A model generated the notes under the pieces. That model was given only the letters and a program-made list of their open reading frames with translations. It was not told the origin of the DNA and did not search any database. Source: Clostridiales bacterium (lineage in GTDB: Bacteria; Bacillota; Clostridia; Lachnospirales; Lachnospiraceae). Taken from it: 64,000 bases of DNA. The stretch lies in the NCBI GenBank assembly GCA_021202925.1, contig JAJQCD010000014.1:150159-214158 (forward strand). Direction: 5' to 3'. How positions within the stretch are numbered: position 1 is the first letter of the stretch; each line of letters begins with the position of its first letter. Of this stretch, positions 1 through 7,771 are shown piece after piece. The position numbers and the translations under genes were made by a program.

Positions 1-512
1 AGATCATCCTCATCCGCAACTTCCAGCGCTGCATCCAGTTCCGCGCTGACCTCCGCCGTGATATGTACCGGATAGGTCACGCCCAGAATCGCACTGCTGT
101 CCTCATGGTAAGAGCCACCCGCCAGATTCGTATTCGTGGTCTTACTCTTTGTCGCGGAAGTAAACGCGTCAACGGGAACGTCATTGTCCACCTCTGCCGC
201 ATAGAAATCCGCATACGGAATATTCATCATCGCGTAGAAGTCGAGATCATTTTCCAGTTCTTCTTCCGCTTCCGCGTCTGCATCCGATGCTTTGCTGTTC
301 GAATCACTTGCCGTTTCATCTTCGTCTTCCTCTGTATCCGAAGAATCGGCATCGGCATTCGAAGCGGTCGCCGTCGATTCTGTCGACGAATTGCCATTCG
401 AAGAGCCTGACGAACTGTCTGCCAGCACCCAGAGTGAATTCGAGCTGCAGATCATCGCCACAATCAGAAGCGTCGCGATCGATCTGCGCAATCTGTTTCT
501 TTCTGCTCGCAT
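1..512 (-). CDS. Secreted Tp47-like (penicillin-binding Tp47 domain) protein, 5' part only
   Basis: The first 170 codons are present; the gene runs off the window. ATG at 510-512 is preceded by an AGGAGG seven bases upstream. Residues 1-31 form a signal peptide (basic start, then hydrophobic stretch ending VLA). A low-complexity Ser/Thr/Asp/Glu linker follows to about residue 80. Then comes a folded segment with MMNIPYADFYAAE, VDAFTSATKSK and GVTYPVHI. That motif set is what I know from clostridial surface proteins annotated with Treponema Tp47-like domains. It is exported; its role is not established, and penicillin binding is only inferred from the family name. A promoter lies about 260 bases upstream, leaving a long leader. 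Confidence 0.72.
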   Translation of the reverse strand, partial: MRAERNRLRRSIATLLIVAMICSSNSLWVLADSSSGSSNGNSSTESTATASNADADSSDTEEDEDETASDSNSKASDADAEAEEELENDLDFYAMMNIPYADFYAAEVDNDVPVDAFTSATKSKTTNTNLAGGSYHEDSSAILGVTYPVHITAEVSAELDAALEVADEDD

Positions 513-767
513 AACTAACCTCCTCTTTTTCAATTTCCCGGTATGTCGGAATCACCTGATCCCTGACAGCCGGTTTATCATAAACCGGTTTTACACGGGT
601 ATTGCAAAGGCAGCCCCGGCGGCCGGATGAGTTCCGCCTGACATGTCCTGCTTTTTATCCGTGAAAAACCGACTTACAATCCAACTCATTGACCCTGAAA
701 CAATCCAAAACTTCTTTGACAAGGTCAAACGCCATCATTCCAATGTTAGATATCGCTAACTCATATC
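513..767 (-). promoter_or_regulatory. Long 5' leader of the Tp47-like gene
   Basis: About 250 bases separate the predicted transcription start from the ATG at 512, with no credible coding frame. The leader holds a perfect palindrome, CCGGTTTAT-C-ATAAACCGG (570-588), a GC-rich stretch near 620-640, and TTGAC-AAG-GTCAA at about 715-727. There is no T-run after the 570-588 hairpin, so it does not look like a plain terminator. It does not match a riboswitch class I can recognise. Confidence 0.4.
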
Positions 768-797
768 ATTGTACTTCCGTCAGTTAGCGTATGTCAA
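768..797 (-). promoter_or_regulatory. Promoter of the Tp47-like gene with overlapping inverted repeat
   Basis: Reading leftward: TTGACA (797-792), an 18-base spacer, then TACAAT (773-768). AGTTAGCG inside the spacer (about 782-789) has its complement CGCTAACT near 754-761, forming an inverted repeat across the start region. This could be an operator. It is the only good minus-strand promoter in the gap between the two genes. Confidence 0.55.
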
Positions 798-862
798 CTC
801 ATGCAGATGATAATCTTTCTCATTTACGCGGTGCCGCCAGATTATTCTGTCCATAATACACG

Positions 863-886
863 AAAAACCGGAGCTTTATGCTCCGG
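863..886 (-). terminator. Intrinsic terminator of the first DUF4143 ATPase gene
   Basis: On the minus strand, CCGGAGC-ATAAA-GCTCCGG is followed by TTTTT. It lies 29 bases past the stop codon of the ATPase gene at 915-2210 and separates that gene from the Tp47-like promoter. Confidence 0.8.
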
Positions 887-914
887 CTTTCTATACGAAA
901 CCATTTCTGCTGTC

Positions 915-2210
915 TCAGTTTTTCAAACATCCAATCGGAACTACATATACCCCGTCACGGCGACGATACGCATAGTCACCGACACCCGTTAACACCATAA
1001 GAAAAGATGCTGTCTTCATCTTATCTGTATCAATTTTTGCCTGCATGGCTTTCAGACTTGCAGCCCCCTCCTCAATCAGCTTATCGCCTCCGAGTTTGAT
1101 TTCAATCAAACCATATTTCCCATTTCTTAAATGAACAACCGCATCACATTCCTGGCCGTCTTTATCCCGATAATGATAAACCTCTCCATTCAGTGCATCC
1201 GCAAACACACGAAGATCTCTGACACAGAGAGTTTCAAAAAGAAACCCAAACGTTTTCAGGTCATTCAGCAAATCATTTGGACCGATGCCTAACGCTGCTG
1301 TTGCGATCGATGGATCAATATAATACCGGGTATCGGACGAACGAATCGCGGTTTTTGACCGCAGATTGGGATTCCATGCCGGCATATCCTCAACAACAAA
1401 AATTTTTCGAAGTGCGTTCAGATAAGAGGCCACGGTTTCTTCACTCATAGGGTTCTCGTCATTTGCGGCAATATCCTGCGCAATAACCGTGTTGGGTATC
1501 TGCCCGCCCTGGTTTCGCGCATAGGAACGCATGAGTCGGCGAACTCTCTCGGGATTTTTCTGCACGCCGTCTGCCCGATTGATATCAGAACGAACAACTG
1601 CATCATAATAATCCATCGCCTGATCCAGAGCTATCTCATCACGCATATCCACAGCCTGCGGCCACCCTCCCCGGCACACCAGAAAAGCCAGGTAATCGAT
1701 ACTGATATCAGAACCGCCGTCAATATCTGCCGCCCCCTCAAAAAGACTTTGCAAACTGACTTCTCCCGTCGATTCTCCGGATTCATACAGACTCATTGGC
1801 CGCATGGTAAGCCACGTAAAGCGCCCCGTGCCAGAGTGTGTAATTTCCCTGGTATCGACAGGAACCGCTGAGCCGGTAAGAACAAACTGCCCCTGTTCGC
1901 CGCGATGATCAACCTCAAATCGAATCGCATCCCAAAGTTTAGGCGCAAGCTGCCATTCGTCAATCAGCCTTGGAACTGCTCCCTTCAAAAGTCGCTTTGG
2001 ATTCAGCTCTGACATGCTGATATTCTGTTCTTTTTTCTCCGGATCGTCCATATACAAAACACTTGCGGCAATCTGCTCCGCCGTCGTAGTCTTTCCACAC
2101 CATTTGGGACCTTCAATCAACACCGCGCCTTTGCCCTCCAGCTTGCGTTTCAGCATACCATCCGCGATCCGTTTTTTGTAATTCATCATAAGGAACACCC
2201 CGATTTCCAT
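915..2210 (-). CDS. AAA_14/DUF4143 family ATPase
   Basis: A protein of up to 431 aa, or about 424 aa if the internal Met-Met at residue 8-9 is used. The N-terminal P-loop ATPase domain has Walker A GPKWCGKT near residue 36 and Walker B LIDEWQL near residue 100. The C-terminal DUF4143 part has a PD-(D/E)XK-like signature, QECDAVVHL...IEIKLGG, near residue 365-390. The family is widespread and often strain-variable; its biological role is not settled. Two more members occur at 51628-52929 and 53115-54389. A tandem 18-bp repeat sits just upstream. It is an isolated gene with its own terminator. Confidence 0.85.
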   Translation of the reverse strand: MEIGVFLMMNYKKRIADGMLKRKLEGKGAVLIEGPKWCGKTTTAEQIAASVLYMDDPEKKEQNISMSELNPKRLLKGAVPRLIDEWQLAPKLWDAIRFEVDHRGEQGQFVLTGSAVPVDTREITHSGTGRFTWLTMRPMSLYESGESTGEVSLQSLFEGAADIDGGSDISIDYLAFLVCRGGWPQAVDMRDEIALDQAMDYYDAVVRSDINRADGVQKNPERVRRLMRSYARNQGGQIPNTVIAQDIAANDENPMSEETVASYLNALRKIFVVEDMPAWNPNLRSKTAIRSSDTRYYIDPSIATAALGIGPNDLLNDLKTFGFLFETLCVRDLRVFADALNGEVYHYRDKDGQECDAVVHLRNGKYGLIEIKLGGDKLIEEGAASLKAMQAKIDTDKMKTASFLMVLTGVGDYAYRRRDGVYVVPIGCLKN

Positions 2211-2254
2211 TCTTTTATCTATAGGTTATACTGAAATGTCCGTTTTTTCAACGA

Positions 2255-2295
2255 TTTTCCGACGATTGGCGAAATATTTTTCCGACGATTGGCGA
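2255..2295. repeat. Tandem 18-bp direct repeat upstream of the DUF4143 gene
   Basis: TTTTCCGACGATTGGCGA occurs at 2255-2272 and again, identically, at 2278-2295, a 23-base period (about two helical turns). Reading leftward, the repeats lie upstream of a weak promoter-like TTGAAA/TATAAC pair at 2251-2225 that would drive the ATPase gene. This layout suits tandem sites for a DNA-binding protein, but no regulator is identified. Confidence 0.65.
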
Positions 2296-2307
2296 TGAAA
2301 TGATCCG

Positions 2308-3171
2308 TCAGTTATCAACCTCCTCTTTTTTCGCCATCAGATACTGATACACATCCCGCTTCGCGATTCCGCGATCCTTCGCAACCACCCGCATGGCTTC
2401 CTTGCGATCCATTCCCTGGGCAAGACAGACCTCCATATGTTCCTCGATGGACATCTCATCCCAGGAACGCTGTCGTTCCTGTTGCATCTCTCCGATGGAG
2501 CGCCCCTCGATGACGATCACGCACTCTCCCCTCGGTTCCTCTGTGCGAAACCGCGCAAGCGCCCCCGCGAAAGTCGTGCGGTATGCTTCCTCATGCTTCT
2601 TGGTCAGTTCCCTGCAGAGTGTGATCTTCCGTGTTTCGCCAAGCGCCTCTGCCAGTTCCGTCAGTGTCGCCACGAGATGATGCGGCGCTTCATAGACAAT
2701 GATCGTGCGTGTCTCCGATTTCAGCTCTTCAAGAATCCATTGCCGCTCTTTCTTATCGACCGGCAGAAATGCCTCGAAACAGAAGCGTCTGGTCGCCAGC
2801 CCCGACAGGGTCAGAGCCGTCACACAGGCTGCCGGTCCCGGCAGGGAAGTCACCTCAATGCCCGCCTCGTAGCATTGCCGCACCAGTTCCTCCCCCGGGT
2901 CTGAGATGCCCGGCGTTCCCGCGTCCGTCACCAGGGCAATCGTTGTCCCCTGCCGCATCTGTTCCACCAGATACCGCGCCTTTTCTACCTTATTATATTC
3001 ATGATAACTCGTCATCGGCGTCCGGATTTCAAAATGATTCAGCAGCTTGATGCTGTGCCTGGTATCTTCCGCCGCAATCAGATCAACCTCCCGCAATGTA
3101 TTCAGGACACGCAGCGTAATATCTTCCAGATTCCCGATTGGCGTCGCGCACAGGTACAACTTTCCCGCCAT
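2308..3171 (-). CDS. rsmI: 16S rRNA (cytidine-1402-2'-O)-methyltransferase RsmI
   Basis: This 287-aa protein uses SAM to 2'-O-methylate C1402 in the decoding centre of 16S rRNA. The tetrapyrrole-methylase fold shows in TPIGNLEDITLR near the start and the glycine-rich DAGTPGISDPG near residue 80. The C-terminal 40 residues match the helix-turn-helix extension of RsmI. I chose the ATG at 3171 because AAGGAG lies six bases upstream; the in-frame ATG at 3195 would overlap the stop of trmN6. It ends the run holB-ricT-trmN6-rsmI, the same order as the yaaO-yabC region of Bacillus. Confidence 0.95.
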   Translation of the reverse strand: MAGKLYLCATPIGNLEDITLRVLNTLREVDLIAAEDTRHSIKLLNHFEIRTPMTSYHEYNKVEKARYLVEQMRQGTTIALVTDAGTPGISDPGEELVRQCYEAGIEVTSLPGPAACVTALTLSGLATRRFCFEAFLPVDKKERQWILEELKSETRTIIVYEAPHHLVATLTELAEALGETRKITLCRELTKKHEEAYRTTFAGALARFRTEEPRGECVIVIEGRSIGEMQQERQRSWDEMSIEEHMEVCLAQGMDRKEAMRVVAKDRGIAKRDVYQYLMAKKEEVDN

Positions 3172-3184
3172 ATTCTTCTCCTTA

Positions 3185-3928
3185 TCAATATCCATATACC
3201 GTGGTAATTTCCTCCGAATAGACGCCCGGTTCCCGAAACACAATCACCGGCGCCTCAACCTTCATCATTGGTTTCCCTCCGCGCACGGCTTCCACCAGAA
3301 CCATATTCGCCTCCCGATCAACAAAGGGATGCACCAGTTTCATCCGCTTGGGTTCCAGGTGATGTCCGTTCAGGACAGACAGAATCTCGGCAAGCCGCTC
3401 CGGCCGATGCACCAGATAAAACCGCCCGCCAGGCTTCAGCAGCAGCTCCGTCTCCCGCACGACGTCCTCCAGGGTACAGAGGATTTCATGTCTCGCGATT
3501 GCCTTGGGCAGATCCGGATTCTTCAGCCCCCGGAAACCGGTCATGTATGGCGGGTTCGACGTCACCACATCAAAAGAAGCCCTGCCGAATATCCGGCTGG
3601 CTTCTCTGATGTCACCCTTTACAATCTCCACACGGTCTTCCAGATGGTTCAGCCGCACGCTTCGACCGGCCATCCCGGCCACTTCTTCCTGAATCTCCAG
3701 TCCGGTAAAATGTTCGCCTTCCGTCTTCGCCTCCAGAAGAATCGGGATAATGCCCGTCCCGGTTCCCAGATCCAGCGCCCGTTCACCCCGCCTCACCGAA
3801 GCGAAACCGGAGAGAAGAACTGCGTCCATCCCAAAACAGAATCCCTTTTTCTTCTGGATGATATGGTATCCATTCCGCTGCAGATCGTCAATTCTCTCAT
3901 CTTCCAGCAGCATCCCCTTCTCATCCAT
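3185..3928 (-). CDS. trmN6: tRNA1(Val) A37 N6-methyltransferase TrmN6 (YabB-like)
   Basis: A 247-aa class I SAM methyltransferase. SAM motif I is LDLGTGTGIIP near residue 53. The catalytic N6-adenine signature NPPY follows DVVTS near residue 120. In the family the target is A37 of tRNA-Val; the Gram-positive homologue YabB sits in the same neighbourhood. Its start overlaps the ricT stop by 8 bases, so the two are probably translationally coupled. The C-terminus ends 13 bases before the rsmI start. Confidence 0.88.
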   Translation of the reverse strand: MDEKGMLLEDERIDDLQRNGYHIIQKKKGFCFGMDAVLLSGFASVRRGERALDLGTGTGIIPILLEAKTEGEHFTGLEIQEEVAGMAGRSVRLNHLEDRVEIVKGDIREASRIFGRASFDVVTSNPPYMTGFRGLKNPDLPKAIARHEILCTLEDVVRETELLLKPGGRFYLVHRPERLAEILSVLNGHHLEPKRMKLVHPFVDREANMVLVEAVRGGKPMMKVEAPVIVFREPGVYSEEITTVYGY

Positions 3929-4829
3929 GGTTTTTCGTTTTTCCTTCCTTCTTCTCCAGCGCCTCCAGCTTCTTCAGTTCGGAGTCAGACGCTTCCGGTT
4001 TTCCCTTTTTGCGTCTCGGCCGGAACTTCAGCTGATCGGCCGGATACTCACGGATCTCCTTATCCTCTTTGCCGACCATAACGACCACCTTGACCGTCTG
4101 ACGCAGCACATTGACACTGTGTACCTCTCCTTTCAGACCGTCGTCCGTCGTCACATAATCGCCCACGCCGGGAAGCCTGCTGTTCAGATACTCATAAGTC
4201 TCCTGTTCATTCTTCAGACAGCACATCAGTCTGCCGCACACACCGGAAATCTTGGATGGATTCAGGGAAAGGTTCTGTTCCTTTGCCATGCGGATGGAAA
4301 CCGGCGCGAACTCCGTCAGATACGAATGGCAGCAGAGCGGACGCCCACAGATGCCAATTCCACCCACAATCTTCGTCTCATCGCGAACACCCACCTGACG
4401 CAGTTCAATTCTCGTCTTAAATACAGAAGCCAGATCTTTGACCAGTTCGCGAAAATCAATCCTGCCATCTGCAGTGAAATAAAACAGAATCTTATTGTTG
4501 TCAAACGTATATTCCACATCAATCAGTTTCATATCCAGCTCATGTCTCCGGATCTTTTCCTTACAGATGCGAAATGCCTCTTTCTCTCTGCTTCGATTGC
4601 TCTTCTCCCGCTCCTCATCCTCTTTCGTCGCCATCCGGATCACGGCCCGAAGCGGCGGAATCACTTTCTCATCCTCAACTTCCCGTCTCCCCAAAACCAC
4701 AGTTCCGTATTCAATGCCACGGGCTGTCTCTACAATGACATGATCCCCCTTCCGGATTTCCAGTTCCCGCGGGGAAAAATAATAGATCTTGGCCGCGCTG
4801 CGAAACCGCACACCAATGATTGTTGTCAT
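3921..4829 (-). CDS. ricT: PSP1-domain protein RicT (YaaT)
   Basis: 302 aa with the PSP1 architecture. The cysteine clusters CGRPLCCHS and CGRLMCCLKNE near residues 165-210 match RicT, which with RicA and RicF forms an Fe-S containing complex that assists RNase Y in mRNA maturation in Bacillus (family knowledge). The acidic and basic C-terminal tail (EASDSELKKLEALEKKEGK) is low complexity. It lies between holB and trmN6 as in Bacillus, although yabA and the GIY-YIG gene found there are absent. Confidence 0.92.
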   Translation of the reverse strand: MTTIIGVRFRSAAKIYYFSPRELEIRKGDHVIVETARGIEYGTVVLGRREVEDEKVIPPLRAVIRMATKEDEEREKSNRSREKEAFRICKEKIRRHELDMKLIDVEYTFDNNKILFYFTADGRIDFRELVKDLASVFKTRIELRQVGVRDETKIVGGIGICGRPLCCHSYLTEFAPVSIRMAKEQNLSLNPSKISGVCGRLMCCLKNEQETYEYLNSRLPGVGDYVTTDDGLKGEVHSVNVLRQTVKVVVMVGKEDKEIREYPADQLKFRPRRKKGKPEASDSELKKLEALEKKEGKTKNHG

Positions 4830-4849
4830 ATCCGTCTACTCCTCCTGAA

Positions 4850-5839
4850 TCAATTTTCCTTCATCACCAGAAGCAACAGTTCCATTGTCAGATCCATATT
4901 GACGTTGGCGTTCAGGCGGACCTTCGCTTTCTCGATTGCCTCCAGGATCTTCTCCAGGCCATCATACCCACTGTTCTTACTGATCTCATTGATCAACCGA
5001 AACTCATCCTTAAAAATCAGTTGATTCATATCTCTGGTTACCTTATACATAAGAATATCCCGATACCAGAGCTGCATAAAATCCAGGCATTCCTGGATGT
5101 CCAGCTTGTCTTCCTTCAACCGCCGGATGTCCTCCAGAAGCTCAGAAATATCCGCATCCTTCACATGCCGGAGAATTCCCAGAACCGCCTGCACCAGGCG
5201 CCTGAAATCGTCCGAGGAGAATAGCGCGATCGCCTTGCCCAGATTACCCCTGGCAAAAGCCGCATACACTTCTGCGTCCCCTTCCGGGACCTTCCTGTTC
5301 TGAACCAGGTAACTCTTCACCACGGAATCCCTAAGCGGCTTCAGCTTCAGCTGCACACAACGGGACAGAATCGTCGGCAGGAACAAATCCTGATTCGTCG
5401 TCAGCAGGATAATGACTGCGTAAGACGGCGGCTCTTCAATCGTCTTGAGGAGCGCGTTCTGCGCCTGCTGCGTCATCTTCTCCGCCTCATCCACAATATA
5501 AATCTTATAGTAGCTGCTGTATGGACGCACCAGCATCGTATCGTTGATCTGCTCACGAATGTCATTTACGCTGATGCTGTTCGGTTTCTCATGCGTCACA
5601 TGGATCAGGTCCGGGTGATTCCCGCTCAGAACCTGCCGACAGGCATGGCATTCCATGCACGGCTCCCTTCCGCCCTTTTCGCACAGGAGCGTCAGTGCAA
5701 ATGCATCCGCCAGCGATTTCCTTCCCATTCCGGCTTCGCCCGTCAGAATATAAGCATGGGACACCTTATGATTTTCGATTGCCTTCTGTAAATGTTCCTT
5801 GATCTGATCCTGCCCGACAATATCATGAAAACTCAACAT
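4850..5839 (-). CDS. holB: DNA polymerase III delta' subunit
   Basis: A clamp-loader AAA+ subunit of 329 aa. Near the N-terminus, SFHDIVGQDQIKEHL is followed by a P-loop variant GEAGMGRKS, the zinc-module cysteines C-EKGGREP-C-ME-C-HA-C, DEAEKMTQQAQNALLKTIEEPP and the SRC sensor motif (ILSRCVQL). The ATG at 5839, with AGGGGG upstream, gives the family-typical MLSFHDIVGQ start; the ATG at 5872 adds an unlikely extension. It precedes ricT by 20 bases. Confidence 0.93.
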   Translation of the reverse strand: MLSFHDIVGQDQIKEHLQKAIENHKVSHAYILTGEAGMGRKSLADAFALTLLCEKGGREPCMECHACRQVLSGNHPDLIHVTHEKPNSISVNDIREQINDTMLVRPYSSYYKIYIVDEAEKMTQQAQNALLKTIEEPPSYAVIILLTTNQDLFLPTILSRCVQLKLKPLRDSVVKSYLVQNRKVPEGDAEVYAAFARGNLGKAIALFSSDDFRRLVQAVLGILRHVKDADISELLEDIRRLKEDKLDIQECLDFMQLWYRDILMYKVTRDMNQLIFKDEFRLINEISKNSGYDGLEKILEAIEKAKVRLNANVNMDLTMELLLLVMKEN

Positions 5840-5949
5840 AAGTATGCCCCCTTGCATCGGTCTGTTTTTCATACCAGGGAACGGACGAAATCCGTTTCCT
5901 GTTCATCCGAATTATAACACAGTTTTTGATTCATGTATAGAAAAATCAA

Positions 5950-7443
5950 TCAGATGACGCGAATGAACCTACCCTCCGGATCCGCCATTCCCTTCAGTGG
6001 AAGACCGATTTTTCTGTAGTGCTTCAGTACCGCAAAAGCTGCCGACGTCACGCGCTCCCCCGGCGCAAGAATCGGAATCCCCGGCGGATAAATGTAGACA
6101 AATTCCGCGCAGACACGTCCCAGGCAGGCCTCCAGTTGCACGGTCTCGCCGTTCTCTGACAGAGCGTCCGCCATCTCCCATACCGGCTCCGCAACCGGAA
6201 AGGCTATCTCGCAGGCATCATCTGCGGATGCCCGAACCAGTCGCCGGTCAATCTCCAGAAACGCATCCGCCAGGCGATCCAGATGCTCCTGCCGATCCAT
6301 AAATGTCGTGATTGCCACCACATAATCTGCCCCGCACATCTCCACTTCAATATGGTATTCCTCGCGCAGCCATTGCCCCAGCCGCTCCCCGGTCACAGCC
6401 TGAACCCCGTCAGCAGCCGGAAAACACGCTCTGCAGGACACTACAATTCTGGATGAATCCACCGCAAAAACCGCCCGTTTCCCGACCCATTCCCGGCCAG
6501 CCAGCCGCAGATTCTGAAGCGGTGCCAGTCTCTCCCGGATCCTCTCAAGCCGTCCGGCAAATGCTTCCAGTTCCCGCACCCCGTGCTTCCACATCTCGTA
6601 AATGCATCGCTCAATCGATGCCATAAAAACATAGGACGGGCTGCTGCTCTGAAACATTTGCAGATAGCGCTCCAGTCTCCTTTCCTCGATCCGCTCCCCT
6701 TTGAGGTGAAGCACTGCCGTCTGTGTCAGCGACGGCAACGTCTTGTGCAGACTCTGAATGACGACATCCGCACCGCACGACAGAGCCGACTCCGGGAAGG
6801 CACCTTCGGCCGGACCGGTCGACGACAGCTCCCTGCGGATGCCAGGGCGAAACGAAAGATGGGCTCCATGCGCCTCATCCACAATCAACGGAACACCGTG
6901 CCGGTGTGCCGCCTCCGCGATCGCCCTTACATCGGAGACAACTCCCTCGTAGGTCGGAGACGTGAGAAATACCGCGGAAATCTTCGTGTCTCCGGCCAGA
7001 ATCTGCTCCACATCTTCCGCTGAAATCCCTCCGTTTATCCCCCATTTGTCAATTGTTTGTGGATAAACATAGCAAGCCGGCCGGCGATTGAGGATAACCG
7101 CATGATATGCAGACTTGTGAGAGTTTCTCGCCATCAGAATTTTCCCATCCGCCGCTGCGTGAATCGCGCCAAGCACCCCTGCCGTGCTGCCATTGACCAG
7201 ATACCAGGTACGGTCGGAGCCGTACACGGAAGCGACCCATGCCATGGAATCCTTCAGGATTCCTTCCGGATGATGAAGATTGTCAAACCCGTCAATTTCC
7301 GTAATGTCAATGGCAAACGGATTCGGAAACGCCGCAATCTCAGCCCGATCCGTCCGTCTCTTATGTCCGGGCATGTGCATGGGCGCTGCATCTGACGCCA
7401 CATATCTCTCCAGTCTGGAGAGCAAAAGATCTTCTCTGGTCAT
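5950..7443 (-). CDS. Orn/Lys/Arg decarboxylase family PLP enzyme (YaaO-like)
   Basis: A 497-aa fold-type I PLP enzyme. Near the N-terminus is MHMPGHKRR, the family signature. DEAHGAH near residue 189 holds the aspartate that contacts the PLP ring, and Lys234 in SLHKTLPSLTQT is the Schiff-base lysine. The C-terminal domain ends with IYPPGIPILAPGE, typical of the short arginine/lysine decarboxylase group. The substrate (arginine, lysine or ornithine) cannot be told from sequence. In Bacillus the homologue yaaO precedes tmk and holB; here tmk is absent and holB follows directly. Confidence 0.88.
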   Translation of the reverse strand: MTREDLLLSRLERYVASDAAPMHMPGHKRRTDRAEIAAFPNPFAIDITEIDGFDNLHHPEGILKDSMAWVASVYGSDRTWYLVNGSTAGVLGAIHAAADGKILMARNSHKSAYHAVILNRRPACYVYPQTIDKWGINGGISAEDVEQILAGDTKISAVFLTSPTYEGVVSDVRAIAEAAHRHGVPLIVDEAHGAHLSFRPGIRRELSSTGPAEGAFPESALSCGADVVIQSLHKTLPSLTQTAVLHLKGERIEERRLERYLQMFQSSSPSYVFMASIERCIYEMWKHGVRELEAFAGRLERIRERLAPLQNLRLAGREWVGKRAVFAVDSSRIVVSCRACFPAADGVQAVTGERLGQWLREEYHIEVEMCGADYVVAITTFMDRQEHLDRLADAFLEIDRRLVRASADDACEIAFPVAEPVWEMADALSENGETVQLEACLGRVCAEFVYIYPPGIPILAPGERVTSAAFAVLKHYRKIGLPLKGMADPEGRFIRVI

Positions 7444-7466
7444 CTTTGGAATCCTCCGGTGAATGC

Positions 7467-7495
7467 TTTACAATTTTTACAGACATGGCTATAAT
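7467..7495 (+). promoter_or_regulatory. Promoter of the 75-aa protein gene
   Basis: TTTACA (7467-7472), a 17-base spacer, and TATAAT (7490-7495), 22 bases before the start codon and divergent from the PLP decarboxylase gene. Confidence 0.8.
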
Positions 7496-7516
7496 GAAAT
7501 CCTGAAGGAGGCAATC

Positions 7517-7744
7517 ATGAGAGAAATGGAATTTAAAATGGAACGCCAGGGCCTGGTAGCCATCGGAGACCGCGTTGAAGTCACCGAACGCGAAGGAATC
7601 AATTACAGTTATATCATTGAACCGGCCGTGGCCATGTCCGGCTGTTACAAATCCAGAAACCGCCTGAAATCCCGCGAAGGAATCGTCAAAGACATTCGCG
7701 AGAATACACGCGGCTTCTATGTCATTGTCGCTTTCGACGAGTGA
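7517..7744 (+). CDS. Conserved small protein of unknown function (75 aa)
   Basis: The ATG at 7517 follows GAAGGAGG at good spacing and a consensus promoter. The longer reading from 7463 lacks a ribosome site and would start upstream of the -10 box. The protein is soluble, charged, with RVEVTEREGINYSYII and a C-terminal GFYVIVAFDE, suggesting a small beta-rich domain. I do not recognise a family. It has no operon partner: the next gene converges on it, ending 28 bases away. Confidence 0.75.
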   Translation: MREMEFKMERQGLVAIGDRVEVTEREGINYSYIIEPAVAMSGCYKSRNRLKSREGIVKDIRENTRGFYVIVAFDE

Positions 7745-7771
7745 CCGTGCTCCGATACGCAGCCGGACCCG

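Noticed and set aside
3047-4081. A 344-codon plus-strand frame over rsmI, trmN6 and ricT
   Set aside because: It crosses three well-identified overlapping minus-strand genes and has no start signals.
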